Below are positions 7,551 to 15,920 of a stretch of DNA of 64,000 bases, piece after piece. The position numbers and the translations under genes were made by a program. Below the pieces are notes generated by a model that saw only the letters and a program-made list of their open reading frames with translations, was not told where the DNA came from and made no database searches. Location: positions 127,778 to 191,777 of the forward strand of contig CABJAM010000004.1 of NCBI GenBank assembly GCA_902363555.1, in the 5' to 3' direction. Positions within the stretch are counted from its first letter, which is position 1; the number at the start of each line of letters is the position of its first letter. Source of the DNA: Lachnospiraceae bacterium. Lineage in GTDB: Bacteria > Bacillota > Clostridia > Lachnospirales > Lachnospiraceae.

Positions 7551-9251
7551 ATGAAAAGAAAAGTGTTCAGGTTGTTGGGTGTATTTTTAAGTATTGTTAT
7601 GGTATTGGGATTGATGGCCTGCGGTCAGTCAGAGTCCGGAACAAAGGGAAATGAGACACAAAAGAGTGAAAAAGCTCCTTCCGGAGGAACGGACGGAGCT
7701 GCAACGGATAAAAAAGAAAGTGCAGGGCTGGAATCTTCAGGAGAGGAATCAGACAGTGGCAATCCGGCGGCTGACGACGATACATCCGGGGGCGGCAGTC
7801 CTGTGGCCGGCGTGGACTGGGAGGATATGGCGGAAATCACGGTTCAGTACCCGGCCCTCGGTCCGATCCCCTATGGTTTACAGGAGGTTGAGGATGCGAT
7901 CAATGCGATTACAGAAGAGCGTATCAATACCCATGTGACGCTCCAGATGATCGAGGTAGGAAATTATGCTCAGCAGATCGGTTTGCAGATGTCGGCATCG
8001 GAAGCTTCGGATTTACTGATTACATTGCCCGCCGGTCCGGCCTCTTACAGTGCCTTAACGGCTCAAAATCAGATCATGGATATAACGGAGCTGCTGGACG
8101 AGTATGGTTCTGACATTAAGGAAATTCTAGGCGACAAATTAAAGGGAACATCTGTGGACGGTGCAGTCTACGGTGTGACTGGCAACCGTACTTACGTGGT
8201 AACGGCGTATATTATCATGCGCACGGATGTTCTGGAAGACCTGGGCCTGCTGGAAAAGGCCAAAAACATGACCACTCTTACAGAGTATGAAGAAATACTG
8301 GCGGCCGTAAAGAGCAGCGATAAGTGGGGAAATCTGGCGGGCATCGTATCCTCTGATGGCCAGGGAAATTTCCTGGGCCTTTCCCCGAGCTTTTTAGGGG
8401 AGGATAAGTTTTCTGATATGAGCTTCTATGATACTTTGGGAGATACGGCGAATATCGTCGCTGTCAGCGGCGACGGTATCGACACGACAGTAGAAAAGCT
8501 TTATGCAACCGATCAGTTCCGTAAGGTTTACGAAAAGATGCATGATTGGTATGAGAAAGGCTATGTTTATAAGGATGTGGCCACAGACAATACAATGGCT
8601 GAAGAACTGGTTAAAAATAATGTGGCGTTTTCCTATTTTGGAAACTGTGAGGTCGGCGTGGAAACATTAAAATCGACCGACTGTGGTATGCCAGTGACCT
8701 GTGTTCCACTTGTTACATACCCAATTGGCACCGGCTCCACCACAAAATTTGTCTGGACGATCCCAAATACGGCGAAGGAGCCGGAAGCGGCCATGGCATT
8801 TTTAAATCTGATGTTCACCAATGCAGATATAAATAACCTGCTGGCATGGGGCGTTGAGGGCCGGGATTATGTCGTCGTGGACGGCCAGGCCGCGTACCCG
8901 GAAGGCGTTACGGAGGTTCCATATCACGCCAGCGACTTTTTGTTTGGAAATATGTTCCTGACGCTGCCCTGGTATGGTGATGGCGCTGATTTCAGACAGG
9001 TATGCCAGGATGTGGAAAAAGCGGGAGTCATCAGCCCTTATATGGGCTTTACCGCGGATACATCAGAAGTGACCAATGAAATATCCGCGCTGACCAACGT
9101 TATTCAGGAATATCGCGCTACCGTGGGCTCCGGTGCAGCTTCCCCGGATGTTTATGAAGAATTTCTGAAAAAACTGGATGCCAATGGTATTGACAAGGTT
9201 ATAGATCTATATCAGACGCAGTTGAATGAATGGCTGGCAGATAACAAATAA
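7551..9251 (+). CDS. Extracellular solute-binding lipoprotein of an ABC importer
   Basis: About 566 residues. A signal peptide (MKRKVFRLLGVFLSIVMV) ends in the lipobox GLMAC, followed by a Ser/Gly/Glu-rich linker and a family-1-type solute-binding fold (LplA/MsmE-like, with RTDVLEDLGLLEKA and a WTIPNTAKEPEAAMAFLNLM helix). It should bind an oligosaccharide or sugar derivative outside the cell. The start is placed at 7551 because CAGGAG lies 7 bases upstream; the adjacent ATG at 7548 is the alternative. No permease or ATPase gene follows; a terminator and a convergent regulator close the operon, so the partners must be elsewhere. Confidence 0.85.
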   Translation: MKRKVFRLLGVFLSIVMVLGLMACGQSESGTKGNETQKSEKAPSGGTDGAATDKKESAGLESSGEESDSGNPAADDDTSGGGSPVAGVDWEDMAEITVQYPALGPIPYGLQEVEDAINAITEERINTHVTLQMIEVGNYAQQIGLQMSASEASDLLITLPAGPASYSALTAQNQIMDITELLDEYGSDIKEILGDKLKGTSVDGAVYGVTGNRTYVVTAYIIMRTDVLEDLGLLEKAKNMTTLTEYEEILAAVKSSDKWGNLAGIVSSDGQGNFLGLSPSFLGEDKFSDMSFYDTLGDTANIVAVSGDGIDTTVEKLYATDQFRKVYEKMHDWYEKGYVYKDVATDNTMAEELVKNNVAFSYFGNCEVGVETLKSTDCGMPVTCVPLVTYPIGTGSTTKFVWTIPNTAKEPEAAMAFLNLMFTNADINNLLAWGVEGRDYVVVDGQAAYPEGVTEVPYHASDFLFGNMFLTLPWYGDGADFRQVCQDVEKAGVISPYMGFTADTSEVTNEISALTNVIQEYRATVGSGAASPDVYEEFLKKLDANGIDKVIDLYQTQLNEWLADNK

Positions 9252-9270
9252 AAGATAGATTCCTCCAAAG

Positions 9271-9313
9271 CAGGCGGACCGCAGCGAGATGATCGCACGG
9301 TCCGCCTGTTTTT
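9271..9313 (+). terminator. Rho-independent terminator after the lipoprotein gene
   Basis: CAGGCGGACCG pairs with CGGTCCGCCTG around a 16-base loop, followed by TTTTT. It ends the 5586-9251 operon. Confidence 0.9.
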
Positions 9314-9367
9314 GGGGCGATTGTGGGAGTGCGGAGCACGGAGCAATCGGCTTTCATGTCCGTTTAC

Positions 9368-10153
9368 TTAAATAGTGTGGTCAATATATTTTGCCCTGTA
9401 AATTTCACTGAGCATTAGAAAATAGGTAGTGATCAAAATCAGATTTGTAGTTACGTCGTTGGTGTCAAAGCTGAGTAAATACTCATCCGTATAAGGATCA
9501 TAGGAGGTCCTTGTCTGGGATACTTTGATGATGTGGGCGCCGGCAGCCTTTGCAGTGATGAACACGTCCATGGCATCCATAGATTCTGCATGGTCAATGG
9601 TTTCGATAAAGACGATGCTCTGCCGGGTGAGGTGGCTGCTGCTTTCCTTCATATCCGGAATCAGACATACGTAATCTGTTTCCTTTCCGGTAACGGAAAG
9701 ATTTTGCTGAAAGGATGCGATGGAAAATGTGTGATAGGGAAAATAAAAGGCCACCTTATCCGCTTCATGGATCTTGTCCGCCATGACCAGAAGGCTTTCG
9801 GCTGTAAAATGCTTTTCCATAAGTGACCGGGCATTTTTCGTCTGATGGAGAAATGCGGAGACGATACGGTTTTCGTCCGTACACAGCTCTGGCTTTTGTA
9901 TGCGGTTGTAATAGCTGTAATGGCCCATGGCCTGTTTTAAGGCGTGGTGAAAGTCTGAAAAGTTCTCATAGCCCATTTTCTGAACCATGCGCCAGACGGT
10001 AGTCCGCGAGGAATTGGTCAGCTCGGCCACCTCGTAGATCGTGCTGTCGGCCACCTCCTCCAGATGCCCGAGGATGCCCCGGGCCACCTCTTTATATGTA
10101 CTTCCGGGTGGCAGTTGGTCATATAATTCGACGAGATTTTGTAAAACGTTCAT
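9368..10153 (-). CDS. MurR/RpiR-family transcriptional regulator
   Basis: About 261 residues. Residues 1-80 form the RpiR-type helix-turn-helix (STIYEVAELTNSSRTTVWRMVQKMGYENFSDF), and the rest resembles a SIS sugar-phosphate-binding domain (IHEADKVAFYFPYHTFSIASFQQNL, then SIVFIETIDHAESM). The start at 10153 is supported by AGGGGG upstream; longer upstream reading is unlikely because the promoter at 10206-10234 lies inside it. It faces the sugar operon at 5586-9251 and is the obvious candidate regulator, though no operator is proven. Confidence 0.85.
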   Translation of the reverse strand: MNVLQNLVELYDQLPPGSTYKEVARGILGHLEEVADSTIYEVAELTNSSRTTVWRMVQKMGYENFSDFHHALKQAMGHYSYYNRIQKPELCTDENRIVSAFLHQTKNARSLMEKHFTAESLLVMADKIHEADKVAFYFPYHTFSIASFQQNLSVTGKETDYVCLIPDMKESSSHLTRQSIVFIETIDHAESMDAMDVFITAKAAGAHIIKVSQTRTSYDPYTDEYLLSFDTNDVTTNLILITTYFLMLSEIYRAKYIDHTI

Positions 10154-10205
10154 CGTGTTTCCCCCTGTACTCTTAGAAAAATGCCCTCGAATCTGTTTAA
10201 TGAGA

Positions 10206-10234
10206 ATTATAGCATATGCGTTCATGTGTTGCAA
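10206..10234 (-). promoter_or_regulatory. Sigma-A promoter of the RpiR regulator gene
   Basis: On the minus strand TTGCAA, 17 bp, TATAAT. The start point falls about 45 bases before the ATG at 10153. Confidence 0.75.
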
Positions 10235-10478
10235 TACGAATGAGGGGTGTTGGTGGCGGGCGGTGTTTTTCGCTTGAATAATTACTGCTAAAACACTATA
10301 ATTAAAGAAGGACATAACTACCTGGAACGCTCATTCTTAACAACCCGCGATGCTTTTTACATTCATCTGAAATTTCAAATCTGTAACGGCGGTGTTGTGG
10401 ATTTGAGACGATTTCATTCTTTATGTGGCGTTGATTCACTATCAGGCTGAATTAACAGATGTTAAGGAGGTGTTCAAA

Positions 10479-10655
10479 ATGACAAGACTAGGACAGATGT
10501 TGGTGAACGATGGTATCGAGGAAGGTATCAAAAAGGGAATACGAATTTTATCTATGCTCAAAAAAGGTAAGTCTATCGCTGACATCGCTGCCGACACTGG
10601 TATTTCAGAAGTGGAAATCCGTAAAATCCAGCGCAGCATGGAAGAAAATAAATAA
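10479..10655 (+). CDS. 58-residue ORF resembling the C-terminal tail of an Rpn/YhgA-like protein
   Basis: Has its own ribosome site (AAGGAGGTG, 7 bases before the ATG) and its own terminator. The peptide has an EEGIKKGI repeat-like segment, then ILSMLKKGKSIADIAADTGIS and a helix ending in EENK. This is the layout of the C-terminal tail of Rpn-type recombination-promoting nucleases, as in the gene at 25138 (EGVSQGL..., MLRKMNLSPYTIS). The frame stays open for at least 18 codons upstream, so it is probably the surviving 3' end of a decayed nuclease gene; a genuine microprotein is the alternative. Confidence 0.5.
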   Translation: MTRLGQMLVNDGIEEGIKKGIRILSMLKKGKSIADIAADTGISEVEIRKIQRSMEENK

Positions 10656-10691
10656 TTTTGATACTACATCCGGATGGAGTGTCGGTTATAT

Positions 10692-10739
10692 GCAGAAATA
10701 CAGTTAAAGGAACTTCCCAACTGTATTTCTGCTTTTTTT
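10692..10739 (+). terminator. Strong rho-independent terminator
   Basis: GCAGAAATACAGTT pairs perfectly with AACTGTATTTCTGC (14 bp), followed by seven T. It lies 36 bases after the small ORF. Confidence 0.92.
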
Positions 10740-10741
10740 GC

Positions 10742-10824
10742 GCGAAGCAACGAGCCACAAAGGGGAGCTCGCTCACCTTTGCGGCGACTGCCGCGACCTG
10801 TCGCAGCAGAGCGGAGACAGGTGC
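10742..10824. repeat. 83-bp structured repeat, copy B
   Basis: First full unit of a tandem array; starts GCGAAGCAACGAGCCAC. Contains three possible hairpins: CCACAAAGG/CCTTTGCGG, GCGGC/GCCGC and ACCTGTC/GACAGGT. Confidence 0.85.
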
Positions 10825-10907
10825 GCGAAGCAACGAGCCACAAAGGGGAGCTAGCTCACGTTTGCTGCGACTGCCGCGACCCGTCGCAGCGGAGCGGAGA
10901 CGGGGGT
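10825..10907. repeat. 83-bp structured repeat, copy C
   Basis: Second unit, exactly 83 bp after the first. Its third hairpin reads ACCCGTC/GACGGGG, a paired T-A to C-G change relative to copies A and B. The first two hairpins carry some unpaired changes. Confidence 0.85.
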
Positions 10908-10930
10908 GTGAAGCAACGAGCCACAAAGAT
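10908..10930. repeat. 83-bp repeat, truncated third unit
   Basis: GTGAAGCAACGAGCCACAAA followed by unrelated sequence; only the first 20 or so bases of the unit remain. Confidence 0.7.
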
Positions 10931-11008
10931 GCGCCCGGAAAAATGTTGCAGGTTATAAATTTTACAGGTGGTAAAATATAACTGCTGATTTCTAATGGCC
11001 CCTTCGTC

Positions 11009-11035
11009 GTTTTTCCTAAAAAGCTTAGGAAAAAC
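11009..11035. other. Perfect 11-bp hairpin upstream of the FHA/kinase operon
   Basis: GTTTTTCCTAA, loop AAAGC, TTAGGAAAAAC. There is no T-run on the plus strand. It lies about 12 bp upstream of the candidate -35 box of the operon and could be an operator. Confidence 0.45.
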
Positions 11036-11046
11036 TTGGCGGTGAA

Positions 11047-11074
11047 TTGTGATAAAATATAGATAAATTATAAT
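11047..11074 (+). promoter_or_regulatory. Candidate promoter of the FHA/kinase operon
   Basis: TTGTGA, 16 bp, TATAAT. It would give a leader of about 125 bases before the ATG at 11207. It is the best match in the gap from 10931 to 11206, where I see no gene. Confidence 0.45.
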
Positions 11075-11206
11075 TCATCATCATTGGGATTATATAACCT
11101 GCGGTAATACGCTCGCGTGCAGCATGGATTTTTTGGAGCGTATGTGAGGAAGATATCCTTTGCGGGGCCGTATGGAAAAACTTTTATAAAAGAAAAGGGG
11201 GTTGCT

Positions 11207-12511
11207 ATGAAAGGGTACAAACGAAAAATGAAAGCATCTGTGCTGCTGATGCTGCTGGCCTGCATGTGTATGCTTTGGCCGGAAAGGGTGTTTGCCGGGG
11301 AGCAGGAGGATAATCTGGCCGTGTTGTTCGCTGTAAATAGTGGTGGAGATGCCTTCGGTATGACGAATGGATTTTTGCTGGATACGGGGGATTCCACAGT
11401 GGTCGTTTCATGCAGTAATGACATGTGGAATGAAGCGGCCGGAATTCTGGGGCTGAGTGTCCTGGGCGAACAAATGCAGCTTACACTGGACTCGCTCGAT
11501 TTTGACGCCGGGCTGGCTTTATTCACCTCGTCGACTTATTGCGGCGGGCTGCCTCTGAATTATGCGGTGAGTTATACGACGCTGCGTGAAGGGGATACCG
11601 TCTATTATTGCGGCCTGGATTTTAATATGCAAACAAGCGATGTCGCACAAATGGTAACGATTAATGAGAATACGGTAACAGGAGCACAGGAAATTAATGG
11701 ATATGTCTTTGTGGACATGAAGAATGCCATCGATGATATGTATACTGGTGGGCCTGTATTTACGCAAGACGGTAATCTTGTGGGGATTACCGTCATAAAA
11801 GATGGCGCTCCGATGTTTCTCCCAATCGATTATCTAATTAATGTACCGGATGCTTCCGGTGATTCCGGCAGCGGTACAGGCGGCGGCTCTGGCGGTGGCT
11901 CCGGAGGTGGTACAGGCGGCGGTTCTGGCGGCGGTTCCGGCTCTGGCGGAAGTGGAGGCTCGGGTACTGGCGGTGGTTCCGGTGGGGGCTCCGGCGGCGG
12001 TTACAGCTCAGAACAGTTTGCGTCGGTCAGCAGCCCGGTATTAAGTGGTATGTTTTTAGTTCCATTTATTTTGGGCCTAATCGTCTTTGTTATCAGCACG
12101 GTGATGTATATGAACCGGGAAATGCGCAAGAAAGCGGCCGGTGTTGATGAATTTGCTGATTTTTTTGCTTCGGATGCCAATGCGGCGGGCGGCGGTATGG
12201 GTGCAGGAGCTGTGTGTGGCGTGAGCGGATATTTTGTCGGAAGAAGCCTGCCGCTTGGGCAGGGGCCGGTCATCTTCGGCCGTGATGCCAGTCGCTGTAC
12301 GGCCGTTTATCCGTCGAATACAAAGGGGGTCAGCGGACTTCACTGTAAGGTGGAGCGGGCCGGTGGCGGTGTGGTGCTGACGGATCTGGGCTCAACCTAC
12401 GGAACCTTCCTGAAAAACGGAACCCGGCTGACGGCAAATGTTCCCTGCAACCTGCGAAGCGGCGATGAATTTTATCTTGCAGAGCCGGCAAATACATTTC
12501 AGATCATATAG
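11207..12511 (+). CDS. Exported trypsin-fold pseudoprotease with one membrane span and cytosolic FHA domain
   Basis: About 434 residues. Signal peptide 1-30 (ending RVFA), a trypsin-like fold at about 31-215, a Gly/Ser linker at about 220-265, one transmembrane span near 281-302, and a C-terminal FHA domain from about 341 (IFGRDASRC, SGLHC, GSTYGTFLKNG). The protease fold keeps the shape of the family (FDAGLALF, GGPVFTQDGNLVGI), but the usual GNSGGP reads MYTGGP, so the nucleophile Ser is Thr, and no His is seen at the expected position (VVVSCSND). It is therefore probably catalytically dead and may act as a sensor. The start is set by AAGGGGG upstream of the ATG; an upstream in-frame start at 11117 lacks a signal-peptide layout. 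First gene of the phospho-signalling operon. Confidence 0.8.
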   Translation: MKGYKRKMKASVLLMLLACMCMLWPERVFAGEQEDNLAVLFAVNSGGDAFGMTNGFLLDTGDSTVVVSCSNDMWNEAAGILGLSVLGEQMQLTLDSLDFDAGLALFTSSTYCGGLPLNYAVSYTTLREGDTVYYCGLDFNMQTSDVAQMVTINENTVTGAQEINGYVFVDMKNAIDDMYTGGPVFTQDGNLVGITVIKDGAPMFLPIDYLINVPDASGDSGSGTGGGSGGGSGGGTGGGSGGGSGSGGSGGSGTGGGSGGGSGGGYSSEQFASVSSPVLSGMFLVPFILGLIVFVISTVMYMNREMRKKAAGVDEFADFFASDANAAGGGMGAGAVCGVSGYFVGRSLPLGQGPVIFGRDASRCTAVYPSNTKGVSGLHCKVERAGGGVVLTDLGSTYGTFLKNGTRLTANVPCNLRSGDEFYLAEPANTFQII

Positions 12512-12522
12512 GAGGGCGACGA

Positions 12523-13959
12523 ATGAATACAGTATTTTTTGATAAGGCTGCGGACTTATCGCAGAATTTCAGTTGGAAAGATATCTTTTCCGATGTGTTC
12601 AAGCCCCACAGTAAGGAGCAGCGTTCAGCTCTGCTGACGAAGGGAATCGGTCAAAATGTGCCTGCACCGTCCAGAATGCTTCAAGAATGGCAAAAGCCCT
12701 GGCTCTTTTTCTGGGTAGGAATTGTGGGTCTTGTGCTTTCCGTTATTTCGATACTCAGCTGGAAGATTTTTGCCGGCTGGGGGATGGGCATCGTTATGTT
12801 TATCCTGCCTGCATTTGTTATGCCTCTGACGGCTCTGATCTTTTACTGGGAGATGGATATTTCCGGAAATACGTCCATATTTGATACGCTTTTAATGATG
12901 ATTGTGGGAGGTATACTGGCTTTGGCAGTTACCGGAATTGTCCATCGCATTATCCCCCTTCCGGAGACGCTGGCCTATATCAGCGGACCGCTGCCTGAAG
13001 AAATTGCAAAATTTATTATTGTCTGGCTCCTGCTCTCGCGAAGTAAGAATAACTATGGACTTCAGGGAATCGTTATCGGCGGAGCCGTAGGCGTAGGGTT
13101 TTCAGCCATTGAATCTGCCGGATATGCCTGGAGTAATTATGATGCGATGTTTTATAATGAGGAGATCCAGGATGCCGCGATGCGCCTGCAGCTGGCTACT
13201 GAGGCGACAACGCAATCGCTGCTTATCCGGGGCGCACTGGCTATTGGCGGACATGTGGTATGGGCTGCGCTGTATGGCGGCGCGCTTGGATTACTAAAAG
13301 GCAAAGGAAAAATGCAGTTTAAGTTTTTGGGAGATCCGCTTGTGCTTATGACATTTACAGGAGCCTTTTTACTGCATACATTTTGGAATCTGAGCTGTGT
13401 TGATTTTGTCGGTGTATTGCCCGATGGTATGGTAATGGCCATGTATCGGGTGGAGTCTTTGTATATTAAGCATATTATTTTGATCATACTGGGCTGGATG
13501 TTCCTTCTGTTCATCATGCGAAAGTGCATCCGCCAGGCGGTGGCCGTCTCGGAGTTTTACACATCATCCGCCGCGGTCATGCCCCAGCCAAAAGTTCAGG
13601 GCGGCGTACATACCGATGGTGTGGCTAAAACTCTGCTGACGGTATCGGCTACGGGAAAGCTTAATTCGGGCAAGATGTATAAGCTGACTCAGGAGAGCAG
13701 TCTTGTATTTGGGCGCGATCCGGCCCGGGCCAATGTGAGGGTGCCGTCGGATACGAAGGGAATCAGTGCAGTGCACTGTGAAATAAAGGTGAAGGAAGGG
13801 TTTCTCGTACTGATCGACAGAAATTCCACCTATGGCACATTCTTCTCCAATGGGCAGAAGCTTGAGCCAAATGTTCCCTATAAGCTGAAGGATAATGTAA
13901 AGTTTTATCTGGCGGCGCAGGACAACCAGTTTGTCGTCCATTTGGAAAATCATCATTAA
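12523..13959 (+). CDS. PrsW-type intramembrane metalloprotease fused to FHA domain
   Basis: 478 residues. Several membrane helices fill about 65-345 and contain the PrsW-family motifs: PLPEEIAKF (Glu-Glu and Lys), GFSAIESAGY (Glu), GGHVVWAALYG (His) and LHTFWN (His). These are the expected metal ligands and catalytic residues of the CAAX/PrsW protease superfamily. A cytosolic FHA domain follows at about 375-478 (VFGRDPARA, ISAVHCE, NSTYGTFFSNGQ). PrsW proteases cleave membrane-bound regulators such as anti-sigma factors; here the FHA domain could bring in a phosphothreonine-marked substrate. Starts 11 bp after the previous gene, with GGAGGG. Confidence 0.85.
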   Translation: MNTVFFDKAADLSQNFSWKDIFSDVFKPHSKEQRSALLTKGIGQNVPAPSRMLQEWQKPWLFFWVGIVGLVLSVISILSWKIFAGWGMGIVMFILPAFVMPLTALIFYWEMDISGNTSIFDTLLMMIVGGILALAVTGIVHRIIPLPETLAYISGPLPEEIAKFIIVWLLLSRSKNNYGLQGIVIGGAVGVGFSAIESAGYAWSNYDAMFYNEEIQDAAMRLQLATEATTQSLLIRGALAIGGHVVWAALYGGALGLLKGKGKMQFKFLGDPLVLMTFTGAFLLHTFWNLSCVDFVGVLPDGMVMAMYRVESLYIKHIILIILGWMFLLFIMRKCIRQAVAVSEFYTSSAAVMPQPKVQGGVHTDGVAKTLLTVSATGKLNSGKMYKLTQESSLVFGRDPARANVRVPSDTKGISAVHCEIKVKEGFLVLIDRNSTYGTFFSNGQKLEPNVPYKLKDNVKFYLAAQDNQFVVHLENHH

Positions 13960-13989
13960 ACCAATATTAAAAATCAGGAGGTAAAGATT

Positions 13990-14778
13990 ATGGAATTAAA
14001 GAAATGCCCGGAGGGCCACTATTACGATGCATCAATTTATTCAGAATGTCCCACATGTAAGGAAGCTAAAAACGGCGGAGGTCAGGGCACGATGCCTCTT
14101 TCTGGAACGCCAGGCGGTGCTGAGTCCGGCCACACACTGCCCATGGGATTTGGGGCTACAGCGCCGGTCCAGGGCGGATATACGGCCCCGGGGAGCGGTG
14201 AGACTGCCGGGGGCTTTGGAGCTACAGCACCGGTGGGTGGTTATGGTGGAACCGGAGGTTTTGGAGCCACGGCTCCGGTGGGCGGCATTGGAGCAACCGG
14301 CGGATACGGGGCTACGGCACCGGTCCAGGGTGGTTTTACGGCTCCTTTGACCGGAGGCACCGGCGGTATTGGTGGACGTAACCTGGATGAAGGTCAGACC
14401 ATCGCAGTGGTTCACCAGAAGCTGGGGATCGACCCTGTGGTCGGCTGGCTTGTGAGCGTTACCGGTTCTGAAAGAGGAAGAGATTACAGAATCCATTCGG
14501 ATAATAATTTTATTGGCCGCAGTGAAAAAATGGACATCTGCATCCGCGGAGATGAAACGATTTCCAGAGTAAATCATGCGATCATTGCTTATGATACCCG
14601 GGAGAAGCTTTTTTATTTCGCACCTGGCGAGGGCCGTAGTATTAACCGGGTGAATGGCAAGGCGACCATGAGCATGATGGTGCTCAATGCCTATGATGAG
14701 ATCGAGATCGGACGGACAAAGCTTATATTTATACCGCTTTGCGGGGAAAGGTTTGAATGGGAAAATGTTGATGAATGA
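13990..14778 (+). CDS. Cytosolic FHA protein with zinc ribbon and GATAPV repeats
   Basis: 262 residues, no signal peptide or membrane span. An N-terminal four-Cys/His cluster (KKCPEGHYYD, SECPTCKE) is followed by a low-complexity region at about 45-130 with repeated GFGATAPV/GYGATAPV units, then an FHA domain at about 155-255 (FIGRSEKMDICI, ISRVNHAII, RSINRVNGK). FHA domains bind phosphothreonine peptides. The repeats each carry a Thr in the same context, so they could be kinase targets (inference). Its end overlaps the start of the PP2C gene. Confidence 0.8.
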   Translation: MELKKCPEGHYYDASIYSECPTCKEAKNGGGQGTMPLSGTPGGAESGHTLPMGFGATAPVQGGYTAPGSGETAGGFGATAPVGGYGGTGGFGATAPVGGIGATGGYGATAPVQGGFTAPLTGGTGGIGGRNLDEGQTIAVVHQKLGIDPVVGWLVSVTGSERGRDYRIHSDNNFIGRSEKMDICIRGDETISRVNHAIIAYDTREKLFYFAPGEGRSINRVNGKATMSMMVLNAYDEIEIGRTKLIFIPLCGERFEWENVDE

Positions 14779-15910
14779 CATGATTTGTCTGGCGTACATC
14801 GGAACCGGAACCCAGGCTTCCTACGGCCTGTGGATCGGTATTGCTGCCGCGCTGACATTGTTTTTCGGCGCTCTGTTTGTAGTATTTTTTAACCGTTACC
14901 GCCGTAATCAAAAGGATGCCGAAAGGCGGGCCAGACGTCAGGAACGGTTATATGGAGAGGATAGGGCTCCGGAGGGGTATGATAATATGGATAATTTTCA
15001 GAATATGGGTGCAAATGACGGCTTCCAGGATGCTTCCATGGAAAGCTATGGCGCCACAGCAGCGGTGGAAAATGCGCCTGTGGTGGATGTGGAGGTGCCC
15101 ACTGCCCAGAACGCTGCTATTCCTCATACCGAGGAGGACCGGAAAAAGCAGGCGCGCGGTATTTATGTGGGCAAGGTGCATAATATCGGACGGCGGAGCA
15201 GCCAGCAGGATTCCTTTGGCATATCGAAGGACGGACAGGCATTAAGCTCTGCCGGAAAAGGAGTATTTGCTATCGTAGCTGACGGTATGGGCGGCCTGTC
15301 CAACGGCGGTGAGGTCAGCGCCAGGGTCACCATGTCCATGATGACCTCCTTTGACCGCATGAACGGCCAGGAACGGGGAGATAAGCAGCTACTGACCATG
15401 CTCAATCAGGCCAATGACGACGTGAACGCAATGTTAAAATCCGCCGGCCAGGGAAAGAGCGGCTCCACAGTTGTGGCAGTGCTCATCCGGGATTCTTCAT
15501 TATCATGGATTACCGTGGGCGACAGCCATATCTACCTGTATCGGGAGGGCGCTCTCATGCAGGTGAACCGGGATCATGTTTACAGTGTGGATCTGGATGA
15601 AATGGCTGCGCGGGGCGAGATCAGTACATTTGAGGCGGCGAAGGACCCTCAGAGGAAGGCGCTGACCAGCTATATCGGCATGGGGAAACTGGCAAAGATC
15701 GACAGGAACATCCGGCCGCTGCAACTACAGAGTAAAGACCGCATTTTACTTATGACGGACGGCGTATTTGGAACATTAACCGATGAGGAGATCACAGCGG
15801 CTATGAAGCTGCCTGTGACGGAGAGCTGCAATGCCCTTGACCAGATGATCCAGGGCAAGAACCGTCCGGCGCAGGATAACTACACGGCGCTGATCCTGGA
15901 ATACATATAG
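14765..15910 (+). CDS. Membrane-anchored PP2C-family Ser/Thr phosphatase
   Basis: About 381 residues. One transmembrane span near 17-42 (GLWIGIAAALTLFFGALFVVFF), a charged linker, then a PP2C (PPM) phosphatase domain from about residue 135. Metal-binding motifs are present: RRSSQQDSFG, VADGMGG, GDSHIYLYR, LLMTDGVFG and QDNYTAL. It should remove phosphate from Ser/Thr on targets of the neighbouring kinases. The linker contains YGATAAVE, close to the GATAPV repeat of the preceding FHA protein. The start overlaps the upstream gene; ATGs at 14765, 14771 and 14780 are all possible, so the first residues are uncertain. Confidence 0.88.
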   Translation: MLMNDMICLAYIGTGTQASYGLWIGIAAALTLFFGALFVVFFNRYRRNQKDAERRARRQERLYGEDRAPEGYDNMDNFQNMGANDGFQDASMESYGATAAVENAPVVDVEVPTAQNAAIPHTEEDRKKQARGIYVGKVHNIGRRSSQQDSFGISKDGQALSSAGKGVFAIVADGMGGLSNGGEVSARVTMSMMTSFDRMNGQERGDKQLLTMLNQANDDVNAMLKSAGQGKSGSTVVAVLIRDSSLSWITVGDSHIYLYREGALMQVNRDHVYSVDLDEMAARGEISTFEAAKDPQRKALTSYIGMGKLAKIDRNIRPLQLQSKDRILLMTDGVFGTLTDEEITAAMKLPVTESCNALDQMIQGKNRPAQDNYTALILEYI

Positions 15911-15920
15911 GTGGATAAAA

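Noticed and set aside
10658..10981. Overlapping ORFs across the 83-bp repeats
   Set aside because: They arise from GC-rich repeat units read in several frames; no ribosome site and no protein-like composition.
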